Assembly (NCBI GenBank): GCA_018340805.1
Contig: JACMZG010001863.1
Coordinates: 58,569,536-58,633,535 of the forward strand
Direction: 5' to 3'
Origin: Microvelia longipes
Lineage: Eukaryota; Arthropoda; Insecta; Hemiptera; Veliidae
DNA: 64,000 bases
The notes under the pieces are model-generated. The model had not been told where the DNA came from, made no database searches, and was given only the letters and a program-made list of their open reading frames with translations. Positions 21,046-33,535 of this stretch are shown one piece after another. A program made the translations under genes and the position numbers. Position 1 is the first letter of the stretch. Every line of letters starts with the position of its first letter.

Positions 21046-22640
21046 TAGCAAGTAAACATATAGAGAATCAGCTGTATTTGTATTTTTTTAATCAATAACG
21101 CTAATCTCTTATTTAAGCATTAACTTTTCGAATAATAAGATAATTTATTTATTTGAATAAATAATTAACGCATACTTATTAAAACTATTTCTTAATAATT
21201 AATAATAATTGATTGTCATAAATTAAAGAATATTTTTATGAATAAATAGCGTAGAAATTTTGGTGTGTTGGACTTTTTTATGGATCAGGCCCTTTGGATT
21301 GTTTTTTACACAACGCTAAGTGACTGCATTTATGTGACGGACTCTGTGATTTGTGAAGGTCTTGTTTAAAGTCACATACAAGGTGGGCTTTATGGGACTT
21401 AATTCAATGCGGTGCGACATGGGTTGTATATTAAATACGCCGACTATTCGGGCCCTCCCATACAGTGTCTCTAGATATACATCTCATAGGCTACATTAGC
21501 TTTAGCTTTGAAACTACACCATTTACAATTACGCAACTAAAATCTGAATTCAATTCAGAAATAATAAAATATCAATTTTAATAAATTTATCCGGTTAGTA
21601 TGTATGTCATATTAGTTCTAATTCTGTTTAATTTCTGCCCGGTTTCATCTTTGTCAATTTTGAAGTAAGTTCAAGTTTAAAGTCTAAGTTGAATCGTGCT
21701 TCTTAAATAACCATCTATACTGCATGTTCTAAGTTACAAGTAGGCTTACCTAAAAATATAATTAAAGCTAGGAGGAAAATGCCGTCTTTCCGTATTTTTC
21801 TCAGAACCGAAATTCCATTTAAAATAAATTTAACCCTTCCCCGCCCCATTTTGCAGAAGAGTTTGAAGCAATACCATATAAATACGAAATTCATTGTGAG
21901 TCCGTATTAATGTTTAAAAACCCTTTTATATATTTTTAAATACAGAAGTTAATTTACGAAAAGAAGGGATTAAATTCTACGTACTAAAGATAGACTTAAA
22001 ACAAACCGGGTCGCAAGGGAAACTGAATTTAGAAAAACTCGCAAGGAAGTGTGTGAAAGGGTTTGCCAACCTTACCATACTTAACTGTGGTTGGAGAGCA
22101 AGTCTTTTTCTAATCGCAGAAATTCAATTTTAAGGTATTATATATTGTCGAGCATGTTTACTGCTTTATAAAAGCAACATACTTAAAACGCACGTTATAA
22201 AGGGTTGGTTGGTTTAGAATAAAGGAATATTTTCCTACCTTGTTGAGTTCTAAGTATTTCTTTTCAACCTTTTTATACCTTTGGCATAATTTATTTAAAT
22301 ATAATAAAGAATGATTAATTACTAAGGGCTTATGCCAAGCAAATAGTATTTATTTAATGTGTGGCTTTTATGTCTATACGGGGTTTGAGTACTTGAGATG
22401 TTTAAGTCCTTTAATTAGGGTACATTATAAACGGAACGAGGGTGGATTACTGTGAGGTGTTTTATTAATTTGGAGATTATGTTTTGATAATTAGATGAGT
22501 AGGTAGCTTTAACTTAAAGTTTAGTATTCAAATTAATATTTGTACTATAAAATAAAAATTAAGTTTAATGGACTGTGAGAAATCTTAATTAGGAATAGTA
22601 ATAATGAAGACATCAGTCCGAGATTCTTTCTCCTAATTAT
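21046..22640. other. AT-rich stretch, nothing firmly recognised
   Basis: A phrase resembling the family-D 5' end occurs near 21768-21850 (AGGAGGAAAATGCCG, then AACCGAAATTCCATT). No coding signal. Confidence 0.4.
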
Positions 22641-22644
22641 AAAA

Positions 22645-22800
22645 TAAAATGCCCCTTTTAGGGCCTTTCGGTCCATCAGGGTATTCACCCTGTGGTAACC
22701 ACCCCAGGTGGGTTGCATAGACTATACTCTAAGAATTAATTAAAGATGGCAAAATCTTTTAATACAAATACTATTTATATTATCTAAGAGCATAGCTTAT
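22645..22800 (-). mobile_element. SINE-A', decayed copy
   Basis: On the minus strand, the 3' end reads GGACCGAAAGGCCC (terminal hairpin with one mismatch) followed by a short A/T tail. Upstream is the body phrase TTAATTAATTCTTAGAG in its inverse. The tRNA head is badly eroded. Confidence 0.75.
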
Positions 22801-23096
22801 ATAAATGGGCTGCGAACAACGGACATCTGGTGTCAAAATTGAGTACCTATATTTGCGCTGTAACAAGGTTAATATAACACGGGTTATAGAGGTTACTCTG
22901 TGCTTTAACCGAGTTAAAATAACCTGGATTTTACAAACCGAAAGTTACGTAAAGATGTTATAACCACAGTGCTCAATCGGTTGAGTTTTGAAGTAACAAA
23001 AAAGTTAACAGAACATCTTTGATTAATAATGTAATAAAATAAACAGAATACAAATAATAATGACTTATATAACCTCCTGAATATCTGTATTAATTT

Positions 23097-23690
23097 GTGT
23101 TTGTGTTTATATAACCATAACGCCCAGTGTATTTATGCTTGAGAGTTGAAAATTGCTACAAAAAATAATCTTGTTGTGTAAACAAATGGAAAATGCTGAC
23201 TGCATTAACCGAGTCATCATATTGATGACTCAGCAATATTTTAGAAAATTCATAAAACGATGTAAAGCAAAGTTCAGCTCGCATGTAGACACATATAGGA
23301 TCAACCAATCTGCTGAGTTTTATCTCTTAATTATAATTTGTTTGATTTAAATCGAATAACATGAATACGTTTTTTAAATTGCTTAAAATCGAAAAAAGTC
23401 TTATTGGGTATAAATTTGGTTAGATTTTATATGCTTACGAAGTTCCATTCCATACCGGTTTGTATATCTACAGTTTATATTGTATCACTAATGTTAAACA
23501 GGATCGCGCGAGTTCAGTACGTGCATGGGTAACCGCTGAGAGTAAGACAAATGTTTTTAATATCCGAGGATTAGATAAGAGGGACAGAAAACAATACAAA
23601 TATGGCAATTCTCATATTCTGAGGTGGAACGTAGCTAATCCGAAGTATTGAAGATGTGCGTAGAAAAATCGATGAAGGAAGAAAAAGTTT
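23097..23690 (+). repeat. Family-D repeat, decayed
   Basis: It carries CACTGTATTTATGC-type (here CCAGTGTATTTATGC), GGGTAACCGCTGAGAGTA and ATTCTGAGGTGGAACGTAGC, all in family-D order. The 63-codon frame at 23460-23651 falls in this repeat and is not a gene. Confidence 0.5.
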
Positions 23691-23699
23691 CAAACTACT

Positions 23700-26600
23700 C
23701 CAAAACCGATATTTTTTAAATTTTTTATACATTTTCCAATGATAAACTTCTTTATTTCCAACATTTGTTTACACAATATTACTACAAAAATAAAATTAAT
23801 TTATATTTATAATTGTATAAATTTTAAATTTGAATAAAAAATAGTTATAGTTAGGGCCCTTAGTAGATAGCAAGTATTTAAAGAAACGGCCCCATCTTTT
23901 TAAAATTATTTTTGCGTTAGTGTTTTATTTATGAATGTGTAAACTATTAGCGAAACCTATAATTGGACACCGTTTTGTGAATGTGCCGAATAAATAAACT
24001 CTAAACACAATTTTTTGTAAAATGATGATCTTACTCAGAAGAAAATATAGCAAGTTAAAAAATACTGTAACAACTAACATTGGTTTTTTAAATTCTGGAA
24101 CTGGAACACTGATAAAAAATCGGGATAGATGTCGCTTCTCATATCATTTTTATATATTTTACTAAGCATATTTTCTATAGAGCAGGCACTGGAAATGAAT
24201 CGATATGCATTTTACTCCAATAATTTGTTTGTGTGTGTTGGAATTAGATCATTCCTCGGACTTAATATTTAACTGACGGAAGTGACGTCTCCTCGAATAA
24301 TGGAGACGCGATTCTGTCAGTGACACTCTGCCATATCCAGCCTTGTCTAATGAAGTAGAAGCCTTTAATATACCTGGATAGAAAGCCTTTATAAGGTTAA
24401 ATAACGCATCTCATTACCAATGTCTCGACCAAACCTATTGCATAATTTTGATGTTGTTTTGTCTTATGGCTGGTATTCCTTCTGTTCTTATCATGAACAT
24501 CTGTTGTTGAATTACTTCATCTCTTATTATCTCTTGGTTGTATACAGTAACTTTTTAAATCTGTTCTTGCTTAACATTATCTTAATTCGCTTAGAATATT
24601 TTAATTTACTATTTCCCTATCTCATATAATTAAAATAATAAAATATAAATAAGCAAATATATTAAAGCATTGTAATAACAATATATTAATATTTTTCGTA
24701 GATATATGTTTGGTGCCAGGAAGTCAAACTGAATCCGAACAACCTCATAAGCGTCATTTTCATCATAAAAATTCGCTATAATGTTTTTAGGAACGCCCAC
24801 ATTATCATAAAATCTCTACTTTTTAGCACCAAATTGCAAGAAAAAGATAGCGAATTTTCTGTATGCGTAGGATGATAGACAATTGATTTTTTGTGAACAC
24901 GATACAGATCAAACGGATAAAACACATTAACAATCGTACGGTTTTTATGCGATTTGAATTAAAGTAGGTACAAATATTACTAACCTTTACAAATAAAATG
25001 ACATATTATAGAGAAATTTACAACTGGTGGCTTTTATGAAATGAAACACATCAGCTGTGTAATGAGATAATTATAAATAATGCGGGAGATAATGATACGC
25101 CATGAATAATGTAAACATTCCTGACGTTTCAACTTCCTTCTGTACGTCGTTGGTATCAAAAGCTGGATCATCTCATTGGATTAAACTTGGTGGAGAAATT
25201 AAACCCGCGGAGAGATGTGATGGATTTTATACTGATGGGAATTAGATGGAGGAGTAGCATTAGCGAAGAGACGGTAGACTAATATTGTGGAGAAGAAAAT
25301 TGAAAATTAGATTATAGAATCCAGCTAGATAAGGAGAAAATCTCATGATTATTATTCTTCTTACCCAAATTATTCAATCCTAACCCTAATTCTGGATTAA
25401 AGCAATGCTTGGGATGAAAATTAGGGTGATGGAGGAATGGGAGCAGAGGTTAAGTTGAGAGAAAAATACTAGGGTTAGGCTGGGATGTAGCGAAACATAA
25501 TTCAGGTTAGTCAGGTAGTATGAAGCGAATCATATTGAAATCACCCCAAGGTTTATCTTTCTAGGTAAATAGATTATCCCTTTGGGAAATATCCTTTTCC
25601 CTACGTATTTTTCATTTACTTTTCTTCCTAAGCTACTTGATAATTTGAAAATAAGTTGTATCAACTATTAACTTTTTGTACCAATTTAAATGAACGAAAT
25701 AAGTTATAGTCAAAATGGCTCATATTTTGATTAGAATGTACTTGTATGTGTATTATACTTACTTGTATATGTATTATATGTAGTTGCATTTGTATTATTC
25801 TTTATGTCGTATCAGTACTACTCGTATATGTTTATGCATTACACTATGTGTTATATACGTTATATGTGTTATATATACTATGGATGAGCCATTGAGCAAT
25901 TGTTATGCATGATAAACTAACTTAATTTCTAAGGCTTTGAGGCGTAATATTGTCTTAGCATAATAGCCAATGCCTGTTCCGGCTAGAAAGGTATTGTTTT
26001 ACTTGCTTTGGCAGCACATGGTGCGCTTCTAGCGTTCTACGGCCGTATTGAGCAAGTAGGCTACTTATTGTAGGCTAGTGTTCGATTGCTTCTTCTTTCC
26101 TAACATTATTATTTTAACACAAGTAATGATGACATAATATCAGCACTGAAGAATGATTGTTACACTGTGAAGATGTTACTTATAGAAAACAGTTTTATGA
26201 TAAACAGTGTTAAGAATATTTGTGAAAATTAAAACATTTTTTATTAAATTTTGACGTTGGGTATCAGAGTCTCCTCTATGGCCGAGCAAAGCGAGAATAT
26301 ATTTTCACAAACCTTTAAGAAATGTCACGTACCTAGTTTCCTTCTGCTTTAGACCCTGTTTTGCCTATAATTACCCTTTAATTCCTTCAACCTCATATAT
26401 AACATTTTTTGCAAATTCGCTAAAAAAAGACAAGAAAACAAAGAGTGAACAAAAAATTTCAGAAAAAATCCATATGATTTATAGGGTTGAAATACGGTTT
26501 GATTCTTACAAAACGCTTTATTCAAACTTTTATAGAATAAAGACGAACTAAACTAGAAGCTTTCAATGCAGAAAAAAGCTTTTAGACTTTGAGATGATTT

Positions 26601-28390
26601 CTCTTTTTCACTTGTAAAGTCTGGAGAAAGTTTAGTCACGAATTTTTCACAGTGAATCAAGTACATGAATATCTTTGTTATTATCAATCTTTTTTTCTTT
26701 TCACGTTGACCTATATCTCCAATTGACTCTTTAATGTTCTTTCACTTATTCCGATGCAATATTTTTTATGAAAAAAGAAATTATTTAAGTTGCAAGGAAA
26801 AAATGTGTCATGCAATGACTACTTTAACCTAATTATTCCCTTTAACTTTTTTATGAACACAATTATGTTTTAATACAGATAAGGGTGAATTAATAATCTT
26901 ATGTGTTCGATCTAACTGTCAAGAAGAATTTCTATATTTTTTACTTTTTAGCCACATCCATAGGTGAGGAAGAATACTTGATTCATTCCATAATAAAAAG
27001 TTCACATTAAACCAATTTAAAATGCATTAAGGTAAAGTGAAAATTAGCAGAATTAATTTCCAATTAATTAATTGTAAACTTCAGAATCAGTGTCATGATA
27101 AAGGGATCTTACATACTGTATCGTTACTATCATTAATTCTTAATAGAGCTACCATTAATGATTGATGGGAACGAACACTAACCTGGCTAGAACCCTGTCG
27201 GATACACCGAACTTTGCGGTGTGCTTGACATGTAATAAGCAAGGTAAGATATTGATGACAACATTGTTCGTAGTAATGGAACAATAATGTTTGTTCTATC
27301 ATAAGATTGTTTCGATTAGTATTCACCATGCTTAGCGTGTACAGGAAAAGAAAAAAGACTTCTTTTAAAGTAATGATATTATAATGTATTATTACTTATT
27401 TTTTGAAGGTATAAGTTTAATATAATAAATAAAACTAATTTTGTCGAGCTTTTTATATAATTTTTTCGTTCAAAACAAAAACTTTTCTGTTTTTTTATGG
27501 AATTTTTGTTTGTTACTCTAGTTGTATTCCAAACATCTATCTTATGCCACTCATGCAACTGTAACATTTTGTTTATTTATTGTATTAAAATTTTGTAAAA
27601 GATAAAATTACATCGAATGCTCGGCAAGTTATTTGTATTTATTATTTTGGACTTATTCTTTTTAAAAATCAATAATAATTTAAAATAGAGGTCCCTATAA
27701 AGTTTCTTTGTGTTCTGATGTATTTATTTTATGTATGTGGAAAAACAAATAGTGTAATGTGGACCCGTAACTTTAGATTTAGTTCGTGAAGCTCAAGTTG
27801 TATAGAAAATGTACTCGTATTTTGTAAGAGAATAACTAAGTTAAGTGTTGACCTCTCTCTATCAAATGATTTAGTGAGTGTAGTTTTAGAAGGAAATCAC
27901 ATTTTCACTGGTTTTACAAGACTAGAGGGATTTTCATTAACTCGCCAATACCTTCATATAGAAGCCAATTCCCCCTACTCTCCTTTACTCTATCCTCTCG
28001 AAAATCACAAAATCAATCTAATGCCATGGAAAACTTTTCCTTTTGGACCAGAAGTAAACTTTGATTTCTTAAGAATTACAAAGTATATTCGAAAATAGCA
28101 TTAATGTCTAAAAATTAAGAGATTGGGTAAAAGTATAAGTCACTGTTTGGATTAAAACTTTTACTATAATTACCATCATTTAGGGATCAACATGAGATAT
28201 TTGCTTTTTTGCGAAAGTAGCGCAGTTATAGTTATAGAACTGTAATACAAGCACGAAGTGCAGGTTTAATCTAATCAAGTATTGTCATTTAATTAATAAC
28301 CGTATACATAATATCGTGATTATCTAATGGGATTCCAATAAGAATATTTAATTTTATTTATTAATACTAACAAACTTTATTATCAATAAA
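23700..28390. other. Long AT-rich stretch without a supported gene
   Basis: Short frames occur (24420-24629, 27093-27329 minus, 27379-27567 minus, 27874-28098) but none shows splice support, a family motif or a composition change. Alternating TGTATTATATGTA-like phrases lie at 25738-25880. A fragment near 26255-26300 resembles family D. Nothing else recognised. Confidence 0.45.
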
Positions 28391-28396
28391 TATCAA

Positions 28397-28447
28397 ACAG
28401 CAGGCATCGACGGTAGTTGATTCTTCAACTTGCGATGAATGTAACCA
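28397..28447 (+). repeat. Fragment related to the 30590-30792 retroposon
   Basis: It contains GACGGTAGTTGATTCTTC joined directly to AACTTGCGATGAATGTAACC. In the complete insertion these two sequences are at opposite ends and in opposite orientation, so this fragment records a head-to-head or rearranged arrangement. Confidence 0.55.
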
Positions 28448-28922
28448 CTAAAATTTTAAAATTATTATATATATTTGTTTAATCAATATTTAAACTGATT
28501 TAAACTTTTAAATCAATATTTAAAAGTGGTTAGTATTATTTACTAATTATATTTTAAATTAAATAAAGAATCTTAAAATAAAGTAAAGCTCAAAGAAATA
28601 AATAGAATTCTAAAAATAAGTTGATATTTATTATTTCAGCAATGTACATTGAGAGCTATAGAGAAGGGAATTTTTACCTCTGCATCTTTAATTTGGTTTT
28701 GACGTAACTCTCATACGTCATTCTGTTGTAGCGGCTTACGTCATACTTGCGGGGGCCAACCCACGCTGCTAGGCTAAGCTTTTCATTTTTTAATCTACAT
28801 GATTGCTTATAATAAAATGAATTCATTGTGTTTTAATTGCATTTCCTAGTATGTTGGGCGCTGTTAGATTAAAAATCTCATTAAAATAGTGTTAGTTTGT
28901 TTTTGCATACTTACACTATTAA

Positions 28923-28950
28923 ATAGAATACCCGCTTGGGTATTCTATTT
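28923..28950. other. Perfect 12-bp-stem hairpin
   Basis: AATAGAATACCC, a GCTT loop and GGGTATTCTATT. It is isolated, with no T-run terminator role to assign in a eukaryote. Confidence 0.8.
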
Positions 28951-29019
28951 CTATTCTTCTTACCTACTCGAATGTAAGTATACAAAGTTTTTACGTTGTA
29001 ATTTGTTCTGCGTTCACAA

Positions 29020-29130
29020 TTAGATTGTTATATTCTACCTGAATTATTCGATTTAGGTGTTTTTAAAACCTCTCAAGGGGAGTTTTGCTTTGTTTTCTGT
29101 GTATGTGTATGTGTATGACATTAAAGTTGG
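29020..29130 (+). repeat. Family-D repeat, fragment
   Basis: It holds CTGAATTATTCGATTTAGGT, a GTTTTTAAAACCTC phrase and a short TGTGTATGTG run in family-D order. Confidence 0.45.
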
Positions 29131-30255
29131 AATAATGTAAAATCATGAATCAGTATGCAGTTTAGTATGTCTGTGCTTCTACAGAAAACCAATAATGTAC
29201 CAAGAAACCTTTCCTATTATAGTGTATCCTTAGAATAATACTAATATAGAAGGAGCACAGGACCGTAAACACAATGTAATTCCACTGATAACACGAAAGC
29301 TGGTTGACTGGTGCAACTAAGTAATGCTGCCAACCTGACAACAAATTTTTTTGCTTTTATGTTGCCATCCTTACATAGTCGGTGTGCTAGCCCCATTATT
29401 TAAATTTTTTATTAGTTCCTGTCGTATTTAAATATTTTGACTCCCCCACTATTATAAATTTAAATATTGTATGATAGCAATACAGTAACAATGCAAGTAT
29501 CCAGTTCTGACGTCATACAATAGTCTCATATACTATTTTTGAACACAAAGATACACATTATTATTTATTTCGTAAACTAAAAATAAGTTTGTTTCATTTA
29601 CATACGTGGGTAAACACGGATCTATTGGAGAAATTTTGTTTAGTAAAAAACAAACTATATTTTCATAAACACGAGAAAAGAAATAGCGTAAAAATAATAT
29701 GAAAAAATAGTCCCTCTGTAAATGACTTGCATTATTTTAAGTAAACACAAGACGCATCAAACTATCGGCATCTCGATAATGCATAATTAAAATTTTCTTG
29801 TTATAATCGTTCAAATACATTTTCTATGCCTAAAATATTATAAAAACCATTTTATACATTTAGAATTAATAAGTAATGAAGCATTAATCAATAATTTAAT
29901 TAAATACTCAACAACCGGAATTATTGCCAACTTTGTTAAAAAAAACATTTTATTTTGTTAGGTTGGCAGCATTACTCAGTTGCACCAGTCAACCGGCAGT
30001 AGTGCTCCTTCTATATAAAGTATTATTCTAAGAGTGTATCGTTTGTAAAATTCAAAACAGAAGAAAAATGATGAGACTAGGAAAATGAAGGTCTTACTGA
30101 CCGACATCATGTATTTAATATTTACTAAACCAGGGTTCTTAGACATCCTATTAATAATGAGAGACACTTTGAAATTGTATTTATGAAGCATGTTTATAAT
30201 TGCAAGAAATCCTATATTTAGCATAGATACTATTTGCTCAAGAGAAACTATTAAT
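29131..30255. other. AT-rich stretch with an inverted phrase
   Basis: The phrases around 29210-29345 (CTAATATAGAAGGAGCAC, GGTTGACTGGTGCAACTA, GCTGCCAACCTGACAACA) recur inverted around 29930-30030 (GGTTGGCAGCATTACTC, TTGCACCAGTCAACCGGC, AGTGCTCCTTCTATATAAAG). These may be terminal inverted repeats of an element of about 800 bases, 29205-30030, with AT-rich content between. Confidence 0.5.
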
Positions 30256-30589
30256 CCAATAGCCGGCCCTTAAAAAAATGTGACTCATTTTGTACTACTT
30301 CAACCAAAATATTTTTTAAAAATATACCTAAAATATGAAGAAAAAACAAAGTCTGCCTATCCAGAGTGGAGCCTTTCATATGATTGCGCATGCTCGAAAT
30401 TTTATAAAATCCCACAACTTTCAGTTTTCTTGAAATAAGTGGCTCCTTGTACGTTTTGTGCAAAACATGAAGAGAACATTTTTGTAAGCTGATAAAATGT
30501 TCTATAAAACGAGTGTTTAATCATCTAAATTAGACGACTACTACCAAAGTTATGGCTCTTACAAAAACACCTAAACAATTATTAATTTA

Positions 30590-30792
30590 ATCGAAGAATC
30601 AGCTACCGTCGATACTTGCTGTTGATATAAATATCCCTGGACGGTTTCGGCATAACGCCATCATCAGCAGGCGGGCAACACTCGAGCTCTCAACTAATAA
30701 AGTTAAATCAGTGATTAACTTCTAGTCTCAATGAGCACGACGAGCCCTCTGAAGATGAGCCCTCTTCAACTTGCGGTAAATATAACCTTTTT
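30590..30792 (-). mobile_element. Hammerhead-like retroposon with 13-bp target duplication
   Basis: It is bounded by AATTATTAATTTA at 30577-30589 and 30793-30805. On the minus strand it carries CCTG-CTGATGA, a GGC-GTTAT-GCC hairpin, then GAAAC and CGTC-CAGG (core about 30636-30671). The CAGG after the GTC would pair with the CCTG before CTGATGA in a tandem or circular RNA, which is what a permuted type-I hammerhead needs. One base sits unpaired between CTGATGA and the hairpin. No protein is encoded. Confidence 0.72.
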
Positions 30793-31099
30793 AATTATTA
30801 ATTTATGCAAAGTCAGCGAATGTCTTTGTAAAAATATTGGCTTTTTATGCATTTCTTTGGCAATTTAACAAATGTCATAACTTTAGTTGTAATTACATCG
30901 GATCCGATTTTGACAAAATAACACTCTTGTAATAAGAAATTTTATTAGCTTTAAGAAATGTTCTCTTCATGTTTTGCATACGACCTACAGGAAACCACTT
31001 ATTGCAAGAAAACTGGAATTTGTGCGTTTTTCTAATATTTTGATCGAGCGCATTCATGTGAAGGGCTCCATTCTGGATTGGCAGACTATGCTTTTCTTC

Positions 31100-31315
31100 A
31101 TATAATAATAATAATAATAATGCCCGTTTTAGGGCCTATCGGCCCTTCAGGGTATTCACCCTGCGGGAACCACCATGGGTGGGTCACATTTACCATGCTC
31201 AAAATAAAGCTAAAGTTGGCGAAATCTTTGTACATCAAATTCTATTCATAAAAACTGAGAGCATAGCCCAGGTTGTGAACCCCGGACCTCCGGTCCTGAG
31301 GTCCTGTGCTATTTT
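31100..31315 (-). mobile_element. SINE-A' inserted in family E
   Basis: On the minus strand it ends GGGCCGATAGGCCC, AAAACGGGC and an ATT tail. The body has GATTTCGCCAACTTTAG, and the B-box-like region is GGTTCACAACC. The head is incomplete. Confidence 0.85.
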
Positions 31316-31399
31316 CTTTGTAATTTAAGGTATATTTTCAGAAAAATTTGGTTTGAAGTAGTATAAAATGAGTCATTTTTTTAGGCCTGGCTCTTGGAC

Positions 31400-32188
31400 T
31401 ATATTAAAATGCGAATTTTAGGTGAACCCCCAAGAGTATGATAACTCTCTGTCCAGTGTGTACTGCAATTACAAATCCCGCTGATACTTTGGTTCCAATG
31501 TACTTCGTATCGAAATGTATCTTGGTACTTGATTCCTAGTGTACTTACATCTATCAAAAATCATACAAAAATATATCATACAAATAATTATTAAAAAACC
31601 AAAAGATTACGCTACTAAACAACTATCCATTGACTTTTTAGTCTTCATGTTTAATCTATTAAACAAAAAGTTCTTACTAGTGCAGTTTTTCCAACTCGAG
31701 ATACGAGTCATCATTCTTACAATTATAATACTAGACAAAAGACTGGAAGAGGCTTACCGAGGCCAAAAATCCTTTTTTTGGGGGGGGGGCTGTAAATTAG
31801 GCATTTTACATTGTCAAAAAAGTAGATGAAACGCGGTTTTATCGTCTACGACAGTTTTGTACTGTCGGCGATAATAAAAGAGTTTTTGTACTGTTGCTGG
31901 TGTAGGTCATCAATTGCCCACTAGGTAGGCGCTAGTAGTGCTAGTACTACAAGGTTATAATATTACCTTCCTTGTTCTTCTTAATTGTTTTATTTATCAA
32001 ATAAATGATAAAACATTTTGTTAAAGAAGTTTTGTTTTTGTCGGCAAGTGAGTTATTAATTATTTAGTATCAAAAGTTTAATAATATTTAATAGTGATTC
32101 GTACATTGATATTACGCCGCCATCATTGAAACTTTCGGCCAACGAGGCGATCAAAAGAAGTGTAGCGGCAAAATTTTATACATAATAT
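31400..32188. other. Unassigned stretch
   Basis: Includes a G-run (11 Gs near 31779). A 96-codon frame at 31539-31829 has no motif. Confidence 0.4.
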
Positions 32189-32200
32189 TGTTTTTCTATT

Positions 32201-32446
32201 ATAATAATAATAATAATGCCCGTTTAGAGCCTTGCGGCTCATCAGGGAAAACCCCTGCGGGAACCACCTCGGGTGGTAGTAGCAACCATTACGCTCAAAG
32301 TGTATTCTAAAGTTGGCGATAATTTATCTAAACAATAATCTTCTATAAACTGAGAGCGTAACCTGGGATGCGAACCCCAGACCTCCGTGGGTGTCATAGA
32401 TCAGTGTAAAGACTGACGCCTTAACGACCTCGGCCACGGAGGCGGC
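32201..32446 (-). mobile_element. SINE-A, full length, 12-bp target duplication
   Basis: The head (32446 leftwards on the minus strand) reads GCCTCCGTGGCCGAGGTCG, with an A box like tRNA-Leu. The B box is GGTTCGCATCC, and the 3' hairpin is GAGCCGCAAGGCTC (32227-32240) before AAACGGGC and an ATT tail. TGTTTTTCTATT occurs on both sides (32189-32200 and 32447-32458). The full length and clean duplication indicate a recent insertion. Confidence 0.92.
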
Positions 32447-32879
32447 TGTTTTTCTATTGCCTCTCTTTATTTTAATATTATTTTATAGAAAGAACTCTCA
32501 AGTAGTAATAATTTGTATTTTACTAAAAATAAAATTATTTTTTAAAGGGTACAATATAATGTGTTTAAAACTAGCCTCCTTATTTGTTGAATTTATTTAT
32601 CCATTTTATTTTAATAAATATAGTCCTCTTACCACCAACATATTGTAATCATGAAAGAGTAAATTTCATGGACTAATTATTAAGATAAGGCCGTGTTTAA
32701 CAAAGACTCCACGCCCCTCTCTATAGGTAATTAACAGTTATACATTTTTACAAAAAAAAATTGTTTTAAACAAATTATTTATTTGCTTGAGATACTGAAG
32801 TGTTTATTATTGTTGATCTTTTATTTATTGTTATGTAATACTCTTATGAAATAAAGAATATTATTTTATTAGACAATTA

Positions 32880-33535
32880 CTACGTACACACAGCGTATTT
32901 AACAGGCGATCGTAATGCATACGTATGGAATACGGTCAACTAACTTCACGATTCTTACAGCGTATTTGGAAGAGATGTTGGAAGAGCAAAGGAGATGTTG
33001 GAAGAGCAGGAGTAAAATCTCCTGAAATATCTCCTTTTTCCATAAAAAAAATGTCATTTGTTTAAATGTTTTCGCTCATCTATTTTATATGGAAATAAAG
33101 TTTTTATTTATTTATTTATTTATTTTATTTGTTTAGTCGATCGAGTGAGATTACGTGATCCGCCAAAACATGGCGTCTTTTATAGTGAAGGTTCACTTTT
33201 GGTTATAAGGAAGTTTAAAACAGAAAAATGATTTAATTAAATTGTGATTTCTTTGCATAATAATAAAGTTACACTAAAAATAATATTCCAAATGTTTTTT
33301 GATCAAAAACGGTAATATAGAAGTGAAATAAAAGTTCGACGAGAAGGTTATACGTTAAATACGATCGTCTCTAAAGGTATATACAGCGTATCGGGGGATC
33401 CATTTAGATTCCATCTCCCTAGTTCTAGCGCATGCGATCGGATCCCCTCCGCATGGTTCATACAGCTAATTCTTCCGTATTGAAAGATCGTATTCTATAC
33501 GATCCGCGGATCTAAGTGTGTGTGAACGTACTAAA
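32880..33535. mobile_element. Possible TIR element
   Basis: The left end TACGTACACACAGCG and right end GTGTGTGTGAACGTA are roughly inverted. Inside, GGGGATCC (33395) and GGATCCCC (33440) also face each other, and CGTATT/GATCG phrases repeat. No transposase frame. The interior contains ATTTA repeats at about 33105-33131. Weak evidence. Confidence 0.35.

Larger units (their letters stand above)
30256..31399. mobile_element. Foldback MITE, family E copy 2, with two insertions
   Basis: Its ends match copy 1 (left TCCAATAGCCGGCCC, right GGCCTGGCTCTTGGAC). Interior blocks match 11067-11761 in both arms. It is split by a 203-base hammerhead-like retroposon at 30590-30792 and by a SINE at about 31100-31315. 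It is therefore the oldest layer here. Confidence 0.8.

Noticed and set aside
23460..23651. 63-codon plus-strand frame
   Set aside because: It lies in a decayed family-D repeat and shares its blocks with 61030-61090.
26000..26045. U6 snRNA-like sequence (CTTGCTTTGGCAGCACATGG)
   Set aside because: Only about 20 bases resemble the U6 5' end. The rest of U6 is absent and no upstream element is evident.
27874..28098. 74-codon plus-strand frame
   Set aside because: Reasonably mixed composition, but no motif, splice site or start context; not enough to call a gene.
31539..31829. 96-codon plus-strand frame
   Set aside because: Ile/Leu/Lys-rich translation of AT-rich DNA running into a G-run. No supporting signal.
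33105..33131. (TTTA)n run as the tail of a further non-LTR element
   Set aside because: An AATAAAG phrase precedes it, but no RT-derived sequence is recognisable upstream on either strand.
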